Source: Candidatus Heimdallarchaeota archaeon (GTDB lineage: Archaea > Asgardarchaeota > Heimdallarchaeia > JABLTI01). Taken from it: a stretch of DNA of 64,000 bases. The translations under genes were made by a program, and so were the position numbers. Numbering within the stretch: the first letter of the stretch is position 1; every line of letters starts with the position of its first letter. Shown here one piece after another: positions 25,973-35,098 of the stretch. Location of the stretch: positions 1-64,000 of the forward strand of contig JAGXNT010000054.1 of assembly GCA_019894765.1 (NCBI GenBank), given 5' to 3'. A model generated the notes under the pieces. It was not told where the DNA came from and did no database searches. It saw only the letters and a program-made list of their open reading frames with translations.

Positions 25973-28331
25973 GAACTGCAACCTCCTTTTGTTTCCAATT
26001 AATGAAGGGCGAAACACTCAGTACTAGAAATACCAGAAAGATAACTAGAGCTTCAAATGGGAAAGTTGCTAATCTGTCACCCATTAAGAAACTAAAGATA
26101 ACTATAGCCGCTGCGAGATTTGCAATAAGGGAATACACTCGCCAATTCGGAATTTGTGGGATTAAGTGTGGTATACTGACCACTAGAGTCGTTGCTAATA
26201 ATAATATTAATCCAACAAAACCGTACCATTCGTTTGGCATTTTTCCAAGTAGACCGAGTAGAATTGTGTTTAGAGCTGAAATTATAATCCATGTAATGAA
26301 TAATGCATTCGAGTTAACTAGTACTCTATTAATGAAAATACTCACGAATGCCAAGACTGCAAATGAGATGGCTAAAATAAAGTATATTATTTGATTCAAT
26401 TTTGTAGTAGGATTTGCTATAGTAAGCAGTAGTATAGCTTGTAGCTCTGCAAATGCAAAGGATATGATCGCCGTTGCGATATTGAAATGCTTTCCGAATA
26501 CCTTCAGAACACTCAGAATTCCAAAGATGAAAAACGAAGCAAAGTATAATGAGGTAGTTAACATGTCAAAATTAAATCCGATACTAAATATAGAAACTAT
26601 ACCGACTACAATTTGTCCAATAATCCAGATCGCAAAATTTGATTGCTTAAATTCCAAGTATTTTTCCTGTATGAACCGATAGTAGAAAGAGACTCCAAGA
26701 AATACAAGACAGCATATGAAAATTTCCCACTGATATATTCGACCCCAAGCAGCCTCTGTAACATCTCTGTTAAATGATAAAATTATGAGCCCTATTGCCG
26801 GAATTATCTGTGAGAGAAAAACTAGACTTCTTCTGAATTGTACAGGGATTGAGTTCTTTGAGAATCGAATCACAAGTAAAATCATAATTGGAATTAGTAA
26901 TATTGGGATAAATTCCAAAGCAACATTTTGACTAATTTCTGGGGTTGAAATCATAAAAGGTGTTACAGACATTGCTATCAGTGCACCCCACCATTTCTTG
27001 AAGAAAATAGCGACAAGTGTAGCTAAAACAATCGGAATAATAAATCCAAAAAGACTACCAATTGAACCTAAAATAATTGTATCATGCCAGAGAATATCAG
27101 CAGCAGTAAAAATAATTGCAGCAATGAAACCAATAAAAACAAGCAAATTAGAATCATTAATTATCCCAAACACAATAGATATGATACAAACACCAAAGCT
27201 GAGGAAAACAAAGATTGTTGGATTGATATCAGCATACCCAAAAAATCCTCCCGTGAATAATACTACAAATCCTATGAAAATTATTGCTGATGCGAGTTGA
27301 GGTATTGGGAGTTTTCGTTCTTGTGGTTTTGTAATATTTTCTTTTTCTATTATATCACCAACTTCATAATCAATTTCAGGTTTCTGTGGTTCTAATTTCT
27401 TTCTACGCCATTTTGTAAGTAAAGCAATAACTTCTCCTAAGAGAACAATTCCTGCACCTATTGAGTAGATGATAATTACTCGTGTTGTTAAAACAGCTAC
27501 TTCTATGGCAACATAGTATACCGTCAATGTTATACCGACACTAAAGAGTATAATAGCTAAATAAAAGAACCAATAATTCAACAAACTCTTTTCAACTTGT
27601 GACCACATTGTTTGTGGCTTATCCACAAGATCCACTTCTACTCGTGATGGTTCGCCAACTAAGGTTGGTTGTTCTGCAACAGCTGGAGCTGATCTAGCTT
27701 CAGGCATGGTCTTAACAATGGTATTTCGTTTTGCTATGATACGATTCTTTATTTGTTGCAATAAAGTAGCAATTGCTCCAACTGTTTCAACTAAATCATC
27801 AGGCAATTCTGTTTTCGTCTGTTCTTGGAATTGTCCAAAATACTGTGTTAATCTATTAACCCTGTTTAATGAATCATCTATTTCTGCCAGTGGACTAGCA
27901 TGTAAAGCGGAACCACATTCTTTGCAAAACCGAATATTTGGTACATCAGCACCACAACTACCGCAAACAATACGGTTACTGTCAATTTTTTGTTTCTTCT
28001 TGTCATCTGCAGGTTGTTTTTCGGACAAACTTTTTTCTTTTGCCTCAACTTGCTTCAACAAAATAAGAAACTCTTCCCTGAAATTAAGAAGAACCTTTTC
28101 AGATTCAATCGATATTTTATCCAGTGATTTAACACGCAATTCATCAACTAAAGTCTTAATTTCTTGCAATCGATTCAATCTATCTCTTGTTTCATCTAAA
28201 TCTGTAGCTCCTATAATCGAACCACATTTCGGGCAAAACTTACCCTTTGGTACGCTAGCTCCACATGACTGACATGTAATTTTTTCACCTGTCGACAATA
28301 AAATGCCCCCGGATCCAATAAATCTACCCAC
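25965..28331 (-). CDS. Double zinc-ribbon, coiled-coil, multi-span membrane protein (DUF2339-like)
   Basis: 788 aa from GTG 28331; TTG 28298, just before the first ribbon, is an alternative because a palindrome covers the GTG. Two zinc ribbons (C20-C23-C33-C36 and C123-C126-C136-C139) each precede a helical segment with a similar DRLNRL/DSLNRVNRL pattern, so the cytoplasmic head is an internal duplication. From about residue 252 there are some sixteen membrane spans. The layout recalls DUF2339 proteins. Function is unknown. It is the first gene of an operon and is divergent from the zinc-ribbon coiled-coil gene at 28463, with which it may work. Confidence 0.78.
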   Translation of the reverse strand: MGRFIGSGGILLSTGEKITCQSCGASVPKGKFCPKCGSIIGATDLDETRDRLNRLQEIKTLVDELRVKSLDKISIESEKVLLNFREEFLILLKQVEAKEKSLSEKQPADDKKKQKIDSNRIVCGSCGADVPNIRFCKECGSALHASPLAEIDDSLNRVNRLTQYFGQFQEQTKTELPDDLVETVGAIATLLQQIKNRIIAKRNTIVKTMPEARSAPAVAEQPTLVGEPSRVEVDLVDKPQTMWSQVEKSLLNYWFFYLAIILFSVGITLTVYYVAIEVAVLTTRVIIIYSIGAGIVLLGEVIALLTKWRRKKLEPQKPEIDYEVGDIIEKENITKPQERKLPIPQLASAIIFIGFVVLFTGGFFGYADINPTIFVFLSFGVCIISIVFGIINDSNLLVFIGFIAAIIFTAADILWHDTIILGSIGSLFGFIIPIVLATLVAIFFKKWWGALIAMSVTPFMISTPEISQNVALEFIPILLIPIMILLVIRFSKNSIPVQFRRSLVFLSQIIPAIGLIILSFNRDVTEAAWGRIYQWEIFICCLVFLGVSFYYRFIQEKYLEFKQSNFAIWIIGQIVVGIVSIFSIGFNFDMLTTSLYFASFFIFGILSVLKVFGKHFNIATAIISFAFAELQAILLLTIANPTTKLNQIIYFILAISFAVLAFVSIFINRVLVNSNALFITWIIISALNTILLGLLGKMPNEWYGFVGLILLLATTLVVSIPHLIPQIPNWRVYSLIANLAAAIVIFSFLMGDRLATFPFEALVIFLVFLVLSVSPFINWKQKEVAVLE

Positions 28332-28393
28332 GGGTAGTTATTTAATGATATTTCCTAAGATATTAATATCTTTTCCAAATAATTAGGAATATT
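28324..28393. promoter_or_regulatory. Palindrome cluster between divergent zinc-ribbon genes
   Basis: Three symmetric elements crowd this divergent promoter: CTACCC-AC-GGGTAG (28324-28337), the perfect 14-mer AGATATTAATATCT (28358-28371), and flanking arms ATATTTCCTAA (28348-28358) and TTAGGAATAT (28383-28392), paired with one bulge. Such spacing suits a regulator that controls both genes, but AT-rich archaeal promoters can be symmetric by chance. Confidence 0.4.
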
Positions 28394-28462
28394 TTAATGA
28401 AAACAATCAACAGTGAGAATTATAAATCATGTATGTTGTTTACTGAATATAAGGTATGAAAA

Positions 28463-30787
28463 ATGTCAGACGATAAAATTGTTGAAAAAGATGATTGGAA
28501 CACAATTCTTGGGGAATTGGATGAGATTGTTCGGGAAACTGAACGTTTATCTGCAATGTCTCTAGGTGACAAGAATGCATTTGAAGATGAAGAATTTCCT
28601 GCAATGATTCATTTCATTTCAGAGATAAAGAAGGAAAAAAAGAGTCAATCTTGGGAAAAACTTGAAGGTTTTGCTCAAAAGACCAAAGAAAATCTAAAGC
28701 TTCTTGAGGAAACTCAGCAAATAAAAATGCATGATAAGAGAATTGATAGATCCTTTATAGGTGTTTTACCAAAAAATACTGAGGAAATTGGGCAAAATGC
28801 CATGGAAATTTTAAATGAAATTCCTCTTGTTCTACGAACAATAAATGAATCTATTGAAGCTTTACTTATTGACATTAAACTCAAAATTGGTTTTCCAATT
28901 ATTCGAATTGAAAAAGAAATTCTTGATTTAAAACATCAAATAGAATTGTTAGAAGCTGAGATTACATCACACACCAAAACAAAGAAAGGATTTGTTAGCC
29001 GCGATGAAAGAATGATCTATACTCAAGCATATAGAGAAACTCTTCATGAAATACTAGAAAAAGCTCAAAGTTATGTTACTCGCGGAATGAAAGCACATTC
29101 TAAAGCATTCGAAGATGTCTATGATCGATATATATCCAGAATCAATAATTATCGTCAAAGTCCAGCTTACGATGATTTTATTGGAGAAAATTGTACTGAA
29201 ATAGAAAAAGCTATTGATAATTGGCCAACTGAAGGATTCCAAGCTTTTATTAAAGCATTGAAATTTGTTCGAAAAATTGATGACCGACTAAGTGATACAA
29301 GGCAAGTCTATATTCAACAGATTAAAGCTGAGCTTGAAAAAGATATTAGTGAGCTTGTTTCTAAAATTGAAAATCTTTACAATTTAGATTCAAAAGTGGA
29401 TGTTACTTTGTTTACTAAAATAAAAGAATCTTCAGAGAAGGTTATATCAGCTGTTAATTTCTTTCTAAAAACAACAGATGTTGTATTGGCGGATCCACAC
29501 GATAAGCTAATCAATGATGAAAAGATTCTACGCGATGCTACAAAAATGACAGAATCAGCTTATGAAGCAACTTATGGCAGCTTTGAAAAGAGACTAAATG
29601 AATATATCAATCAAATCCCACCCAGTATGAGTACAAATAAGATTCTTGAGTTAATAAATGAGACAAAGGAAATCTGTTCGAATCCCAATAATCTAGTTGA
29701 TGCTGTTAATGTAATTCCAACAATACTTGATTACAAGAAGAATATTGACTTATTACTTAAAGAAATGGCTTCTGATATTGTAAGCACTCAAGCTAAGTTT
29801 GTAAAGAGGATAAAGAATATTAACATAATTATTGGAAAAGGTGAAGCAATTACTGTACCATCCGATAATGATCTTATCAGTATTGAAAAAGTAGATTTAG
29901 ATGATCCTGTTTCATTGAATAAAGTATCTGAGTTGCTTAAAGATAGTCTTGTTCAAACAGTAAATGCGTTAGCAAGTTTTGAAAAGAATTTCTCAGAAGG
30001 TCTTGGTATAAGTATAAATCCAAATCTTGAAGGAAAAATCTCTAAATACAGAAGACCATCATATAGTCCAACTGTAAAACAAGCTAACACGGCTATGAGT
30101 GAACTGGAAAAAATTGCTAAAAACCTTACCTCAGATACTGGTAATGCTATAACAAACTATGCAAAGAACTTGAACAAATTTACTGTGAATTCATCAGCAT
30201 TAAAAGCCCTTCAAAAACTCCTAAGAGCAATTGGAAATGATGCAATTGCAGGGAAATTAACACTCTCACAAATAACTGCCAAGTTAGAAAATGCAGTTAT
30301 TGAGTATTCCAAGCTAATTCAAGTAGTCATAAATGAATATTCTGAAGATTTAAGCATAATTATGAAAAATATGGATAAAGCTCAAATTAGCGAAGGAATG
30401 ACTCTTGATAATTTTGGTTTAAAACATGACGAACTAATTAGTAATATTTCGTTGGAATCTGTTATAAAGCAACAAGATAAGAAAAAACCAGAATTATTAT
30501 GTAAAGTTTGCAAAGGAAAAATAATCTCACAGCAATCTGAATACAATGATATGCTAGGTCTTGACGTATTGAAAGTAAAGTGCGAAAATGGACATGATGA
30601 TAATATCATTGGTTTTGGTGAAGATGAAAAAGAGGAGAAACAAGAAACCATTGAAATCGAATGTGCAAAATGTGGATCAGATACACTAACACCTACGAAA
30701 ATTGATATTTATACTAAAGATGAGCTTGTTGTCTTCGCTGCTTGTCCAAAGAACCATGAAAGTAACTTTACTATAAAGAAAAAATAA
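28463..30787 (+). CDS. Large coiled-coil protein with two C-terminal zinc ribbons
   Basis: 774 aa, with AAGGT nine nucleotides before the ATG. About 650 residues are almost purely helical and charged, with heptad-like stretches (for example RIEKEILDLKHQIELLEAEI near 155), and no membrane span. Two zinc-ribbon-like modules end the protein: CKVCKGK with CENGH (about 677-710), and CAKCGSD with CPKNH (about 735-768), both using a Cys-x-x-x-His second half. It looks like a cytoplasmic scaffold or filament-like protein. It is divergent from the zinc-ribbon membrane operon and is likely a partner. No named family was recognised. Confidence 0.75.
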   Translation: MSDDKIVEKDDWNTILGELDEIVRETERLSAMSLGDKNAFEDEEFPAMIHFISEIKKEKKSQSWEKLEGFAQKTKENLKLLEETQQIKMHDKRIDRSFIGVLPKNTEEIGQNAMEILNEIPLVLRTINESIEALLIDIKLKIGFPIIRIEKEILDLKHQIELLEAEITSHTKTKKGFVSRDERMIYTQAYRETLHEILEKAQSYVTRGMKAHSKAFEDVYDRYISRINNYRQSPAYDDFIGENCTEIEKAIDNWPTEGFQAFIKALKFVRKIDDRLSDTRQVYIQQIKAELEKDISELVSKIENLYNLDSKVDVTLFTKIKESSEKVISAVNFFLKTTDVVLADPHDKLINDEKILRDATKMTESAYEATYGSFEKRLNEYINQIPPSMSTNKILELINETKEICSNPNNLVDAVNVIPTILDYKKNIDLLLKEMASDIVSTQAKFVKRIKNINIIIGKGEAITVPSDNDLISIEKVDLDDPVSLNKVSELLKDSLVQTVNALASFEKNFSEGLGISINPNLEGKISKYRRPSYSPTVKQANTAMSELEKIAKNLTSDTGNAITNYAKNLNKFTVNSSALKALQKLLRAIGNDAIAGKLTLSQITAKLENAVIEYSKLIQVVINEYSEDLSIIMKNMDKAQISEGMTLDNFGLKHDELISNISLESVIKQQDKKKPELLCKVCKGKIISQQSEYNDMLGLDVLKVKCENGHDDNIIGFGEDEKEEKQETIEIECAKCGSDTLTPTKIDIYTKDELVVFAACPKNHESNFTIKKK

Positions 30788-30840
30788 ATAGACTTAATCT
30801 AGATATCATCTATAGTATAGTAATTGCAATAAAGCTGAAC

Positions 30841-30880
30841 TTTAAATAATAAATCATTGTAGAGGATAACCATCCTCTAC
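30841..30880 (+). promoter_or_regulatory. TATA box and operator palindrome of the winged-helix gene
   Basis: A TATA-like TTTAAATAA (30841-30849) is followed by a perfect inverted repeat, GTAGAGGAT-AACC-ATCCTCTAC (30859-30880), ending 2 bp before the gene. The repeat covers the expected transcript start (about 30868). A bound dimer there would block transcription, as in archaeal autorepressors. As an RNA hairpin it would lie only partly in the transcript. Confidence 0.6.
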
Positions 30881-30882
30881 CG

Positions 30883-31269
30883 ATGGGTTCTTGCCGAAAG
30901 ATGACTGACTATAAACGAGATCCACTTCGTTCTCAAGCGAGAAGAGATGTTCTAAAAGCGATAGGTGATAGTGATATCATTAACAAGCTTGAGATAGTGA
31001 AACTCACAGACTTGAGTCCCTTAACAATTAATTCTATCTTGAGAGAGTTTAGGAATTACAAAATTGTTACATGTCATGCTGGTGGATTATATGCCTTATC
31101 AGGGGAAGGAAGAGAAGTTTATATTCAAATGATAAATGATAAAAGATTTCGGAAAAATGAATATGAACGAAGAATGAAGAAAACTTGGAGTAAAGATAAT
31201 GAAGTCAGAAACATTCAAACCCTTGTTATAGAGGAAGATGAAGACTCCAATGAAAGCTCAGAAGAGTAA
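30883..31269 (+). CDS. Winged-helix DNA-binding regulator
   Basis: 128 aa from ATG 30883; ATG 30901 is the alternative. Residues 10-85 follow the winged-helix order: helix (RSQARRDVLKAIGD), helix-turn-helix (KLEIVKLTDLSPLTINSILREFRNYKIV) and a wing closing with GLYALSGEGREVY. A basic tail (ERRMKKTW) and an acidic C-terminus (EEDEDSNESSEE) follow. It is most likely a transcription regulator of the MarR/ArsR-like archaeal type. A perfect palindrome lies directly before the start, suggesting autoregulation. It follows the coiled-coil gene by 96 bp on the same strand. Confidence 0.8.
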   Translation: MGSCRKMTDYKRDPLRSQARRDVLKAIGDSDIINKLEIVKLTDLSPLTINSILREFRNYKIVTCHAGGLYALSGEGREVYIQMINDKRFRKNEYERRMKKTWSKDNEVRNIQTLVIEEDEDSNESSEE

Positions 31270-31270
31270 A

Positions 31271-32587
31271 TTAGTTCTTTCCATTTTTTTGATTTGTTAC
31301 TTTTTCGTATTGATGTTGCCAGGAACCAAAGATAATACCATCATTTGACCATCTTCTTAGAATCTTTAAAATCTCGCCTGGGATTTTTTTGGGTTTCATT
31401 TTTTCATATTTGGTTCCAGGTAAAGGTATTAGGTAATGCATATGGATTTTACAATTTTTACTAATAAGTTCCTTACAGAGATTAATGGTCTCAAATTGAT
31501 CTTCTTCCGTTTCTTCAGGAAATCCTATAATAAAATCAATATTCATTATATAATCAAAGTTGTTTGCTAATTCAACAGCAGCAATAACTTGCTCAACAGT
31601 ATGCCCTCTTCTAATTGACTCTAGAATTTTAGGACTCCCTGATTGTGCACCCATTGTTAAATTATTATTATCACAATATTTTCGAGTTAGTTCCAGGATT
31701 TCTTCGGTTACAGATTCGGGTCGAACCTCTGAGGGAAAAGTTCCAAAGAAGATTCTTTTTTTGTTTGTAGCTTCGAGATTCTTCAAACCGGAAAGCATTT
31801 GTTTAATTTTCTTAATATTTGGTTCTGACGATTTCTTTGACCCATATCCAAAAGCATTTGGAGAGATGAATCTGAAATCCCAGACAGCTCTTTTTGATAA
31901 CAAAAATTTGCCCCATTTGACAATAGTTTCTGGACTACGATACCTCACTTGTTTTCCGAATAGAGATGGAACTTGACAATATGTGCATCCGAATTTACAA
32001 CCTCGAGAAATTTCCATCGCAGAATATAATTCCATTTCTGGAGCAAAAGGTGGATAATCATTCAAATCAATAGGTTCGTTTCTTGGTTGGATTTGTATGT
32101 TCTTTTCTTCATCTAAGAATGAAATCCCTTTAAGTTGTGCTAGAGGGCTTTTGTTTCGCAACGCTAAAACAAGCTCTTGAAATGTCTTTTCACCTTCACC
32201 ATTTACTACTATATCAGTTCCATTACTTAACAAATCTCCAGGTCTCGCTGTAGGATGTGATCCTCCAGCAACAATCGTCAATTGATTTGCTTTTGGATGA
32301 GATTTTAAGCTCCCAAGAAATTCTAAGACATCTTGGAGTTGAAAGGTATTCAAGGAAATGCCAATTAAAAGATGTGTAAACTGCTCTACATCCAGTAATC
32401 GATTTATTTCTGGAATTATCTCTTCTGGTTTGGGAATAAAAACCGGTATATCTGATACAAAAGGAGAAATCTCAAGAGCGCCAATTAAGGAATGATATGA
32501 ATAAATATTCGCTCGAGAGTAACGAAATACAATTCCAAATTTCTCTTCTGTTATTGGCATTTCAGAAGATTTCAATGCAACATCCAT
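31271..32587 (-). CDS. B12-binding/radical SAM protein, MJ_1487-like
   Basis: 438 aa. Residues 1-145 form a Rossmann-like B12-binding-type domain (AGGSHPTARP near 107, NGEGEKTF near 129). The radical SAM core starts with the [4Fe-4S] cysteines C197-x3-C201-x2-C204 in SRGCKFGCTYCQVP, followed by MGAQSGSPKIL and FIIGFPEETEED. The order and length fit the archaeal B12-binding/radical SAM group represented by Methanocaldococcus MJ_1487, whose reaction is unknown. The stop abuts the winged-helix gene (convergent, 1 bp apart). DUF1028 and trmJ lie upstream on the same strand. Confidence 0.85.
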   Translation of the reverse strand: MDVALKSSEMPITEEKFGIVFRYSRANIYSYHSLIGALEISPFVSDIPVFIPKPEEIIPEINRLLDVEQFTHLLIGISLNTFQLQDVLEFLGSLKSHPKANQLTIVAGGSHPTARPGDLLSNGTDIVVNGEGEKTFQELVLALRNKSPLAQLKGISFLDEEKNIQIQPRNEPIDLNDYPPFAPEMELYSAMEISRGCKFGCTYCQVPSLFGKQVRYRSPETIVKWGKFLLSKRAVWDFRFISPNAFGYGSKKSSEPNIKKIKQMLSGLKNLEATNKKRIFFGTFPSEVRPESVTEEILELTRKYCDNNNLTMGAQSGSPKILESIRRGHTVEQVIAAVELANNFDYIMNIDFIIGFPEETEEDQFETINLCKELISKNCKIHMHYLIPLPGTKYEKMKPKKIPGEILKILRRWSNDGIIFGSWQHQYEKVTNQKNGKN

Positions 32588-32601
32588 AGCTCATCATTCA
32601 A

Positions 32602-33453
32602 TTACATTCTTGTCATATAACGATAAACAGAACCAAATAGATAATTATCATCTCTTTCCTTGACTTCAAAGTTATTGGTATGCATCCATTTAATTAGAGC
32701 ATCTCTCATTTCATCTGTGAATTTCTGGCTGTCTTTCCCAGAGTAAAATCCATCGTTTTTCAAAACAGAAAGAACTTTTGCAAGAGCTTCTCCTTCGAGT
32801 TTAATAATATCTTTCGGATCATCTCTTGTTAATAGACATAAATCATAGATTTCAAAAACTTTCTTTAATTCTTTAATGGGAGTTGGATGCTCATCAACAC
32901 GAATATCGATGTAACGATCCGTTCCACCATCGTATACACCTTTTTCTTTAACTATGAGAATAGCAGCTGCTTCTTGTCCTCTTTTATCCCCACCAGCTTC
33001 TTGAGCAGCTTCTAATGAAGCGAATAGTTTCTCAACAAGATCACCTTCAGTGTGTTCAAACGCATGAGACATATCTTTGATAACATTTCCAGAAGTCAAA
33101 ATATTCCCCTGGCAGCAATAATTCTTACCCACAATGTGTCCAGCCCAATTGAAGCAATCCTTACCTGTAAATGATGCTGCGTTTCCTTTTGCATCCACAA
33201 CACCAACTTGCCGCTGATCTTTGTTTGGATCATTTTCTGTTAAAAGTTCAATAACTTCATCTGCTGAGATACCATTAGCAAGTAATTCAAGACCATCGGG
33301 TCCATAACTAGTATTACAGTAAGCTTGCGTAGCAATTGCACCAATATTTGCTTGAGCAAAAGGAACAATAACACCAACTGCAACAAATTTTGATTGAACA
33401 GCAACCCCCCATTCTTTGTTCTTAGGATCATAGGCCACTATAGAGAAAGTCAT
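32602..33453 (-). CDS. DUF1028 family Ntn-hydrolase-like protein
   Basis: 283 aa, starting with the family hallmark MTFSIVAYDP and WGVAVQSKFVAVGVIVP, then NIGAIATQAYCNTSYGP. DUF1028 proteins share the N-terminal nucleophile hydrolase fold with proteasome and gamma-glutamyltransferase-like enzymes, but their reaction is not established. The HTGxL-like central part (GNILTSGNVIKDM) is present. The C-terminal extension of about 70 residues resembles the peptidoglycan-binding-like tail often found in this family. It is 14 bp upstream of the radical SAM gene, so co-transcription is likely. Confidence 0.9.
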   Translation of the reverse strand: MTFSIVAYDPKNKEWGVAVQSKFVAVGVIVPFAQANIGAIATQAYCNTSYGPDGLELLANGISADEVIELLTENDPNKDQRQVGVVDAKGNAASFTGKDCFNWAGHIVGKNYCCQGNILTSGNVIKDMSHAFEHTEGDLVEKLFASLEAAQEAGGDKRGQEAAAILIVKEKGVYDGGTDRYIDIRVDEHPTPIKELKKVFEIYDLCLLTRDDPKDIIKLEGEALAKVLSVLKNDGFYSGKDSQKFTDEMRDALIKWMHTNNFEVKERDDNYLFGSVYRYMTRM

Positions 33454-33525
33454 TTCAATCGATTAATTGTTTATATTAGAAATTAATAACTTTGTCCCAG
33501 CAACTTAGAAATATATGTTTAAAAA

Positions 33526-34263
33526 TTATTTTTTATTTTTAAGCTCTTCATATTGCTTTATTTGTTTGTAGGTTTTACTAAAAACGCCTACAAGAGAAAC
33601 CGCTTCTCTACCAGAAACAAAAGCTCTACCGATGATATTTCGAAACCTTCTAACCAAAATTTCCTCTTTTCGTTTCCGGAAATTTAAAACACTAATAGAT
33701 TTTTCAAACCATTCAACAAGCGATTCCTTTTCCTCTCGAGTAGCACTTCGATAATTAGTTGGCATAACCTCTTCTTCTTTCTTAATATGTAAAGAATAGA
33801 GTATAATTGTTACAGCTTGAGCTAAATTGAGAGCTTTATACTCTTCTGAGGTTGGAATGTGAACCGTCATATCACACTGTTGAATTTCCTTATTGGTTAA
33901 GCCACTATCTTCTCTCCCGAAAAGTATAGCAACATCATCTTTGAATTGTAGCAAATTAATAAGACTAGGATCATCAGAGCTCATGGCAACTCGAGCATTG
34001 GTTGATCCTTGATCTTTAATTATTTTCGCAGTTGTACCGACAACATACGGAATGGTTTTGATGAAATCTTCCAAAGAATCATATGTTGACATATTATCAA
34101 GAATATCCTGAGCTCTAACAGCAAAACGATAAGTATCTCCAGAAATCTCAGTTTGAGGATTAATCAAAACTAGATCTTTGAAACCAAAATTCTTCATTAC
34201 TCGAGCAACAGATCCGATGTTTCCAGGAACAGTAGGTTCAACTAACACAATTTTTATGGTCAT
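33526..34263 (-). CDS. trmJ: TrmJ-like tRNA 2'-O-methyltransferase (SPOUT)
   Basis: 245 aa of the SPOUT superfamily. Motif 1 is VEPTVPGNIGSVARVMKNFG at the N-terminus, motif 2 is ILFGREDSGLTN near residue 120, and motif 3 is PTSEEYKALNLAQAV near 140. The helical C-terminal extension (about 165-245) matches TrmJ, which methylates the ribose of position 32 in the tRNA anticodon loop using SAM; archaeal TrmJ prefers cytidine. The start ATG 34263 follows a short leader. It heads a likely three-gene minus-strand cluster with DUF1028 and the radical SAM gene. Confidence 0.88.
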   Translation of the reverse strand: MTIKIVLVEPTVPGNIGSVARVMKNFGFKDLVLINPQTEISGDTYRFAVRAQDILDNMSTYDSLEDFIKTIPYVVGTTAKIIKDQGSTNARVAMSSDDPSLINLLQFKDDVAILFGREDSGLTNKEIQQCDMTVHIPTSEEYKALNLAQAVTIILYSLHIKKEEEVMPTNYRSATREEKESLVEWFEKSISVLNFRKRKEEILVRRFRNIIGRAFVSGREAVSLVGVFSKTYKQIKQYEELKNKK

Positions 34264-34527
34264 TCCAGCACAAGCCTAACCTTTTAGTTATTGATAAGAA
34301 AACCTTGTGTGATAAAAAATTATCTTTCGAGTAAACAATTTTTAACAAATTAATACTAACAAAATATGATTAGAAATTGTAGAACGAAAAATTATAAATA
34401 ACAAAAAGAAAACTGTAAGTGGGTGTTTAGATAGTTATTCTTTCAGTTAGCAATTAAGTAATCTTTTGAAAGTACTATTTAATCAACCACATAAAAATAT
34501 CGCTAACATAAAATTGAGGTTAATGAA

Positions 34528-34956
34528 ATGTTTGAGAAAGTAAAAGATTGGCTTAAACAAATGGGCTTGAATTATGCCTACAATAAAGAACTTAATTTGT
34601 TCCATCTGCCTTACAATATTGATGGAAACCAATTTTCAGTTGTTGTTGGCGTTTTTCCAGATGCAAATTGGATGAAAATCGCAGCTTTAGTAGTAACAGC
34701 TGAATTTGTCCCAAGTGGATTGTATGAAGCTTTACTAAAGGAAATGTGGAGTTTATTTGAAGTAACTTATTCTGTTGATGAAAATGGAAATGTATTCTCT
34801 GAAAATGATATACCATTTAGTTCTAACTTTGAGAATTTCCAATCAGAATTCCAAGCAGTTGTTTTCGGAGTCACTCACTTCTTCAAAGTAATCGCCCCAA
34901 AATTCAAGATCACACCAAAAGGCACTTTTGGTATGAAAACTATTTATTCAGGTTAA
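34528..34956 (+). CDS. YbjN/secretion-chaperone-fold-like protein
   Basis: 142 aa, soluble, with GAGGTTA upstream of ATG 34528. The alternation of one N-terminal helix, a set of strands (NLFHLPYNIDGNQFSVVVGVF), a central helix (SGLYEALLKEMW), further strands and a final helix (EFQAVVFGVTHFFKVI) is that of YbjN-like and type III secretion chaperone-like alpha/beta proteins. Archaeal members have no known role. It is transcribed alone, with a strong terminator hairpin 25 bp after the stop. The 264-bp region upstream (34264-34527) is AT-rich and holds no visible gene. Confidence 0.65.
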   Translation: MFEKVKDWLKQMGLNYAYNKELNLFHLPYNIDGNQFSVVVGVFPDANWMKIAALVVTAEFVPSGLYEALLKEMWSLFEVTYSVDENGNVFSENDIPFSSNFENFQSEFQAVVFGVTHFFKVIAPKFKITPKGTFGMKTIYSG

Positions 34957-34980
34957 ATAGTAGGAATTCAAAGATGTAAT

Positions 34981-35011
34981 AAAATCATCTAATAACAGAT
35001 GATTTTTTTAT
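34981..35011 (+). terminator. Hairpin-T terminator
   Basis: A perfect 10-bp stem (AAAATCATCT 34981-34990 with AGATGATTTT 34997-35006, 6-nt loop) runs into a T tract. It ends the 34528-34956 transcript. Confidence 0.75.
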
Positions 35012-35098
35012 TTTATTTTTAAATTTAAAAAATCAGGTTTTTCAAACATAAATGTAATTAATTGAATTGCGGTTTATTATTTATCAGTAGGGAGGAAG

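Noticed and set aside
26092..28272. Long plus-strand open frames across the zinc-ribbon membrane gene
   Set aside because: They are antisense shadows of a hydrophobic gene with clear zinc ribbons and membrane spans on the minus strand.
29677..29700. tRNA-like GTTCGAATCCC string
   Set aside because: It lies inside the coiled-coil coding frame, and no acceptor or anticodon stems can be built around it.
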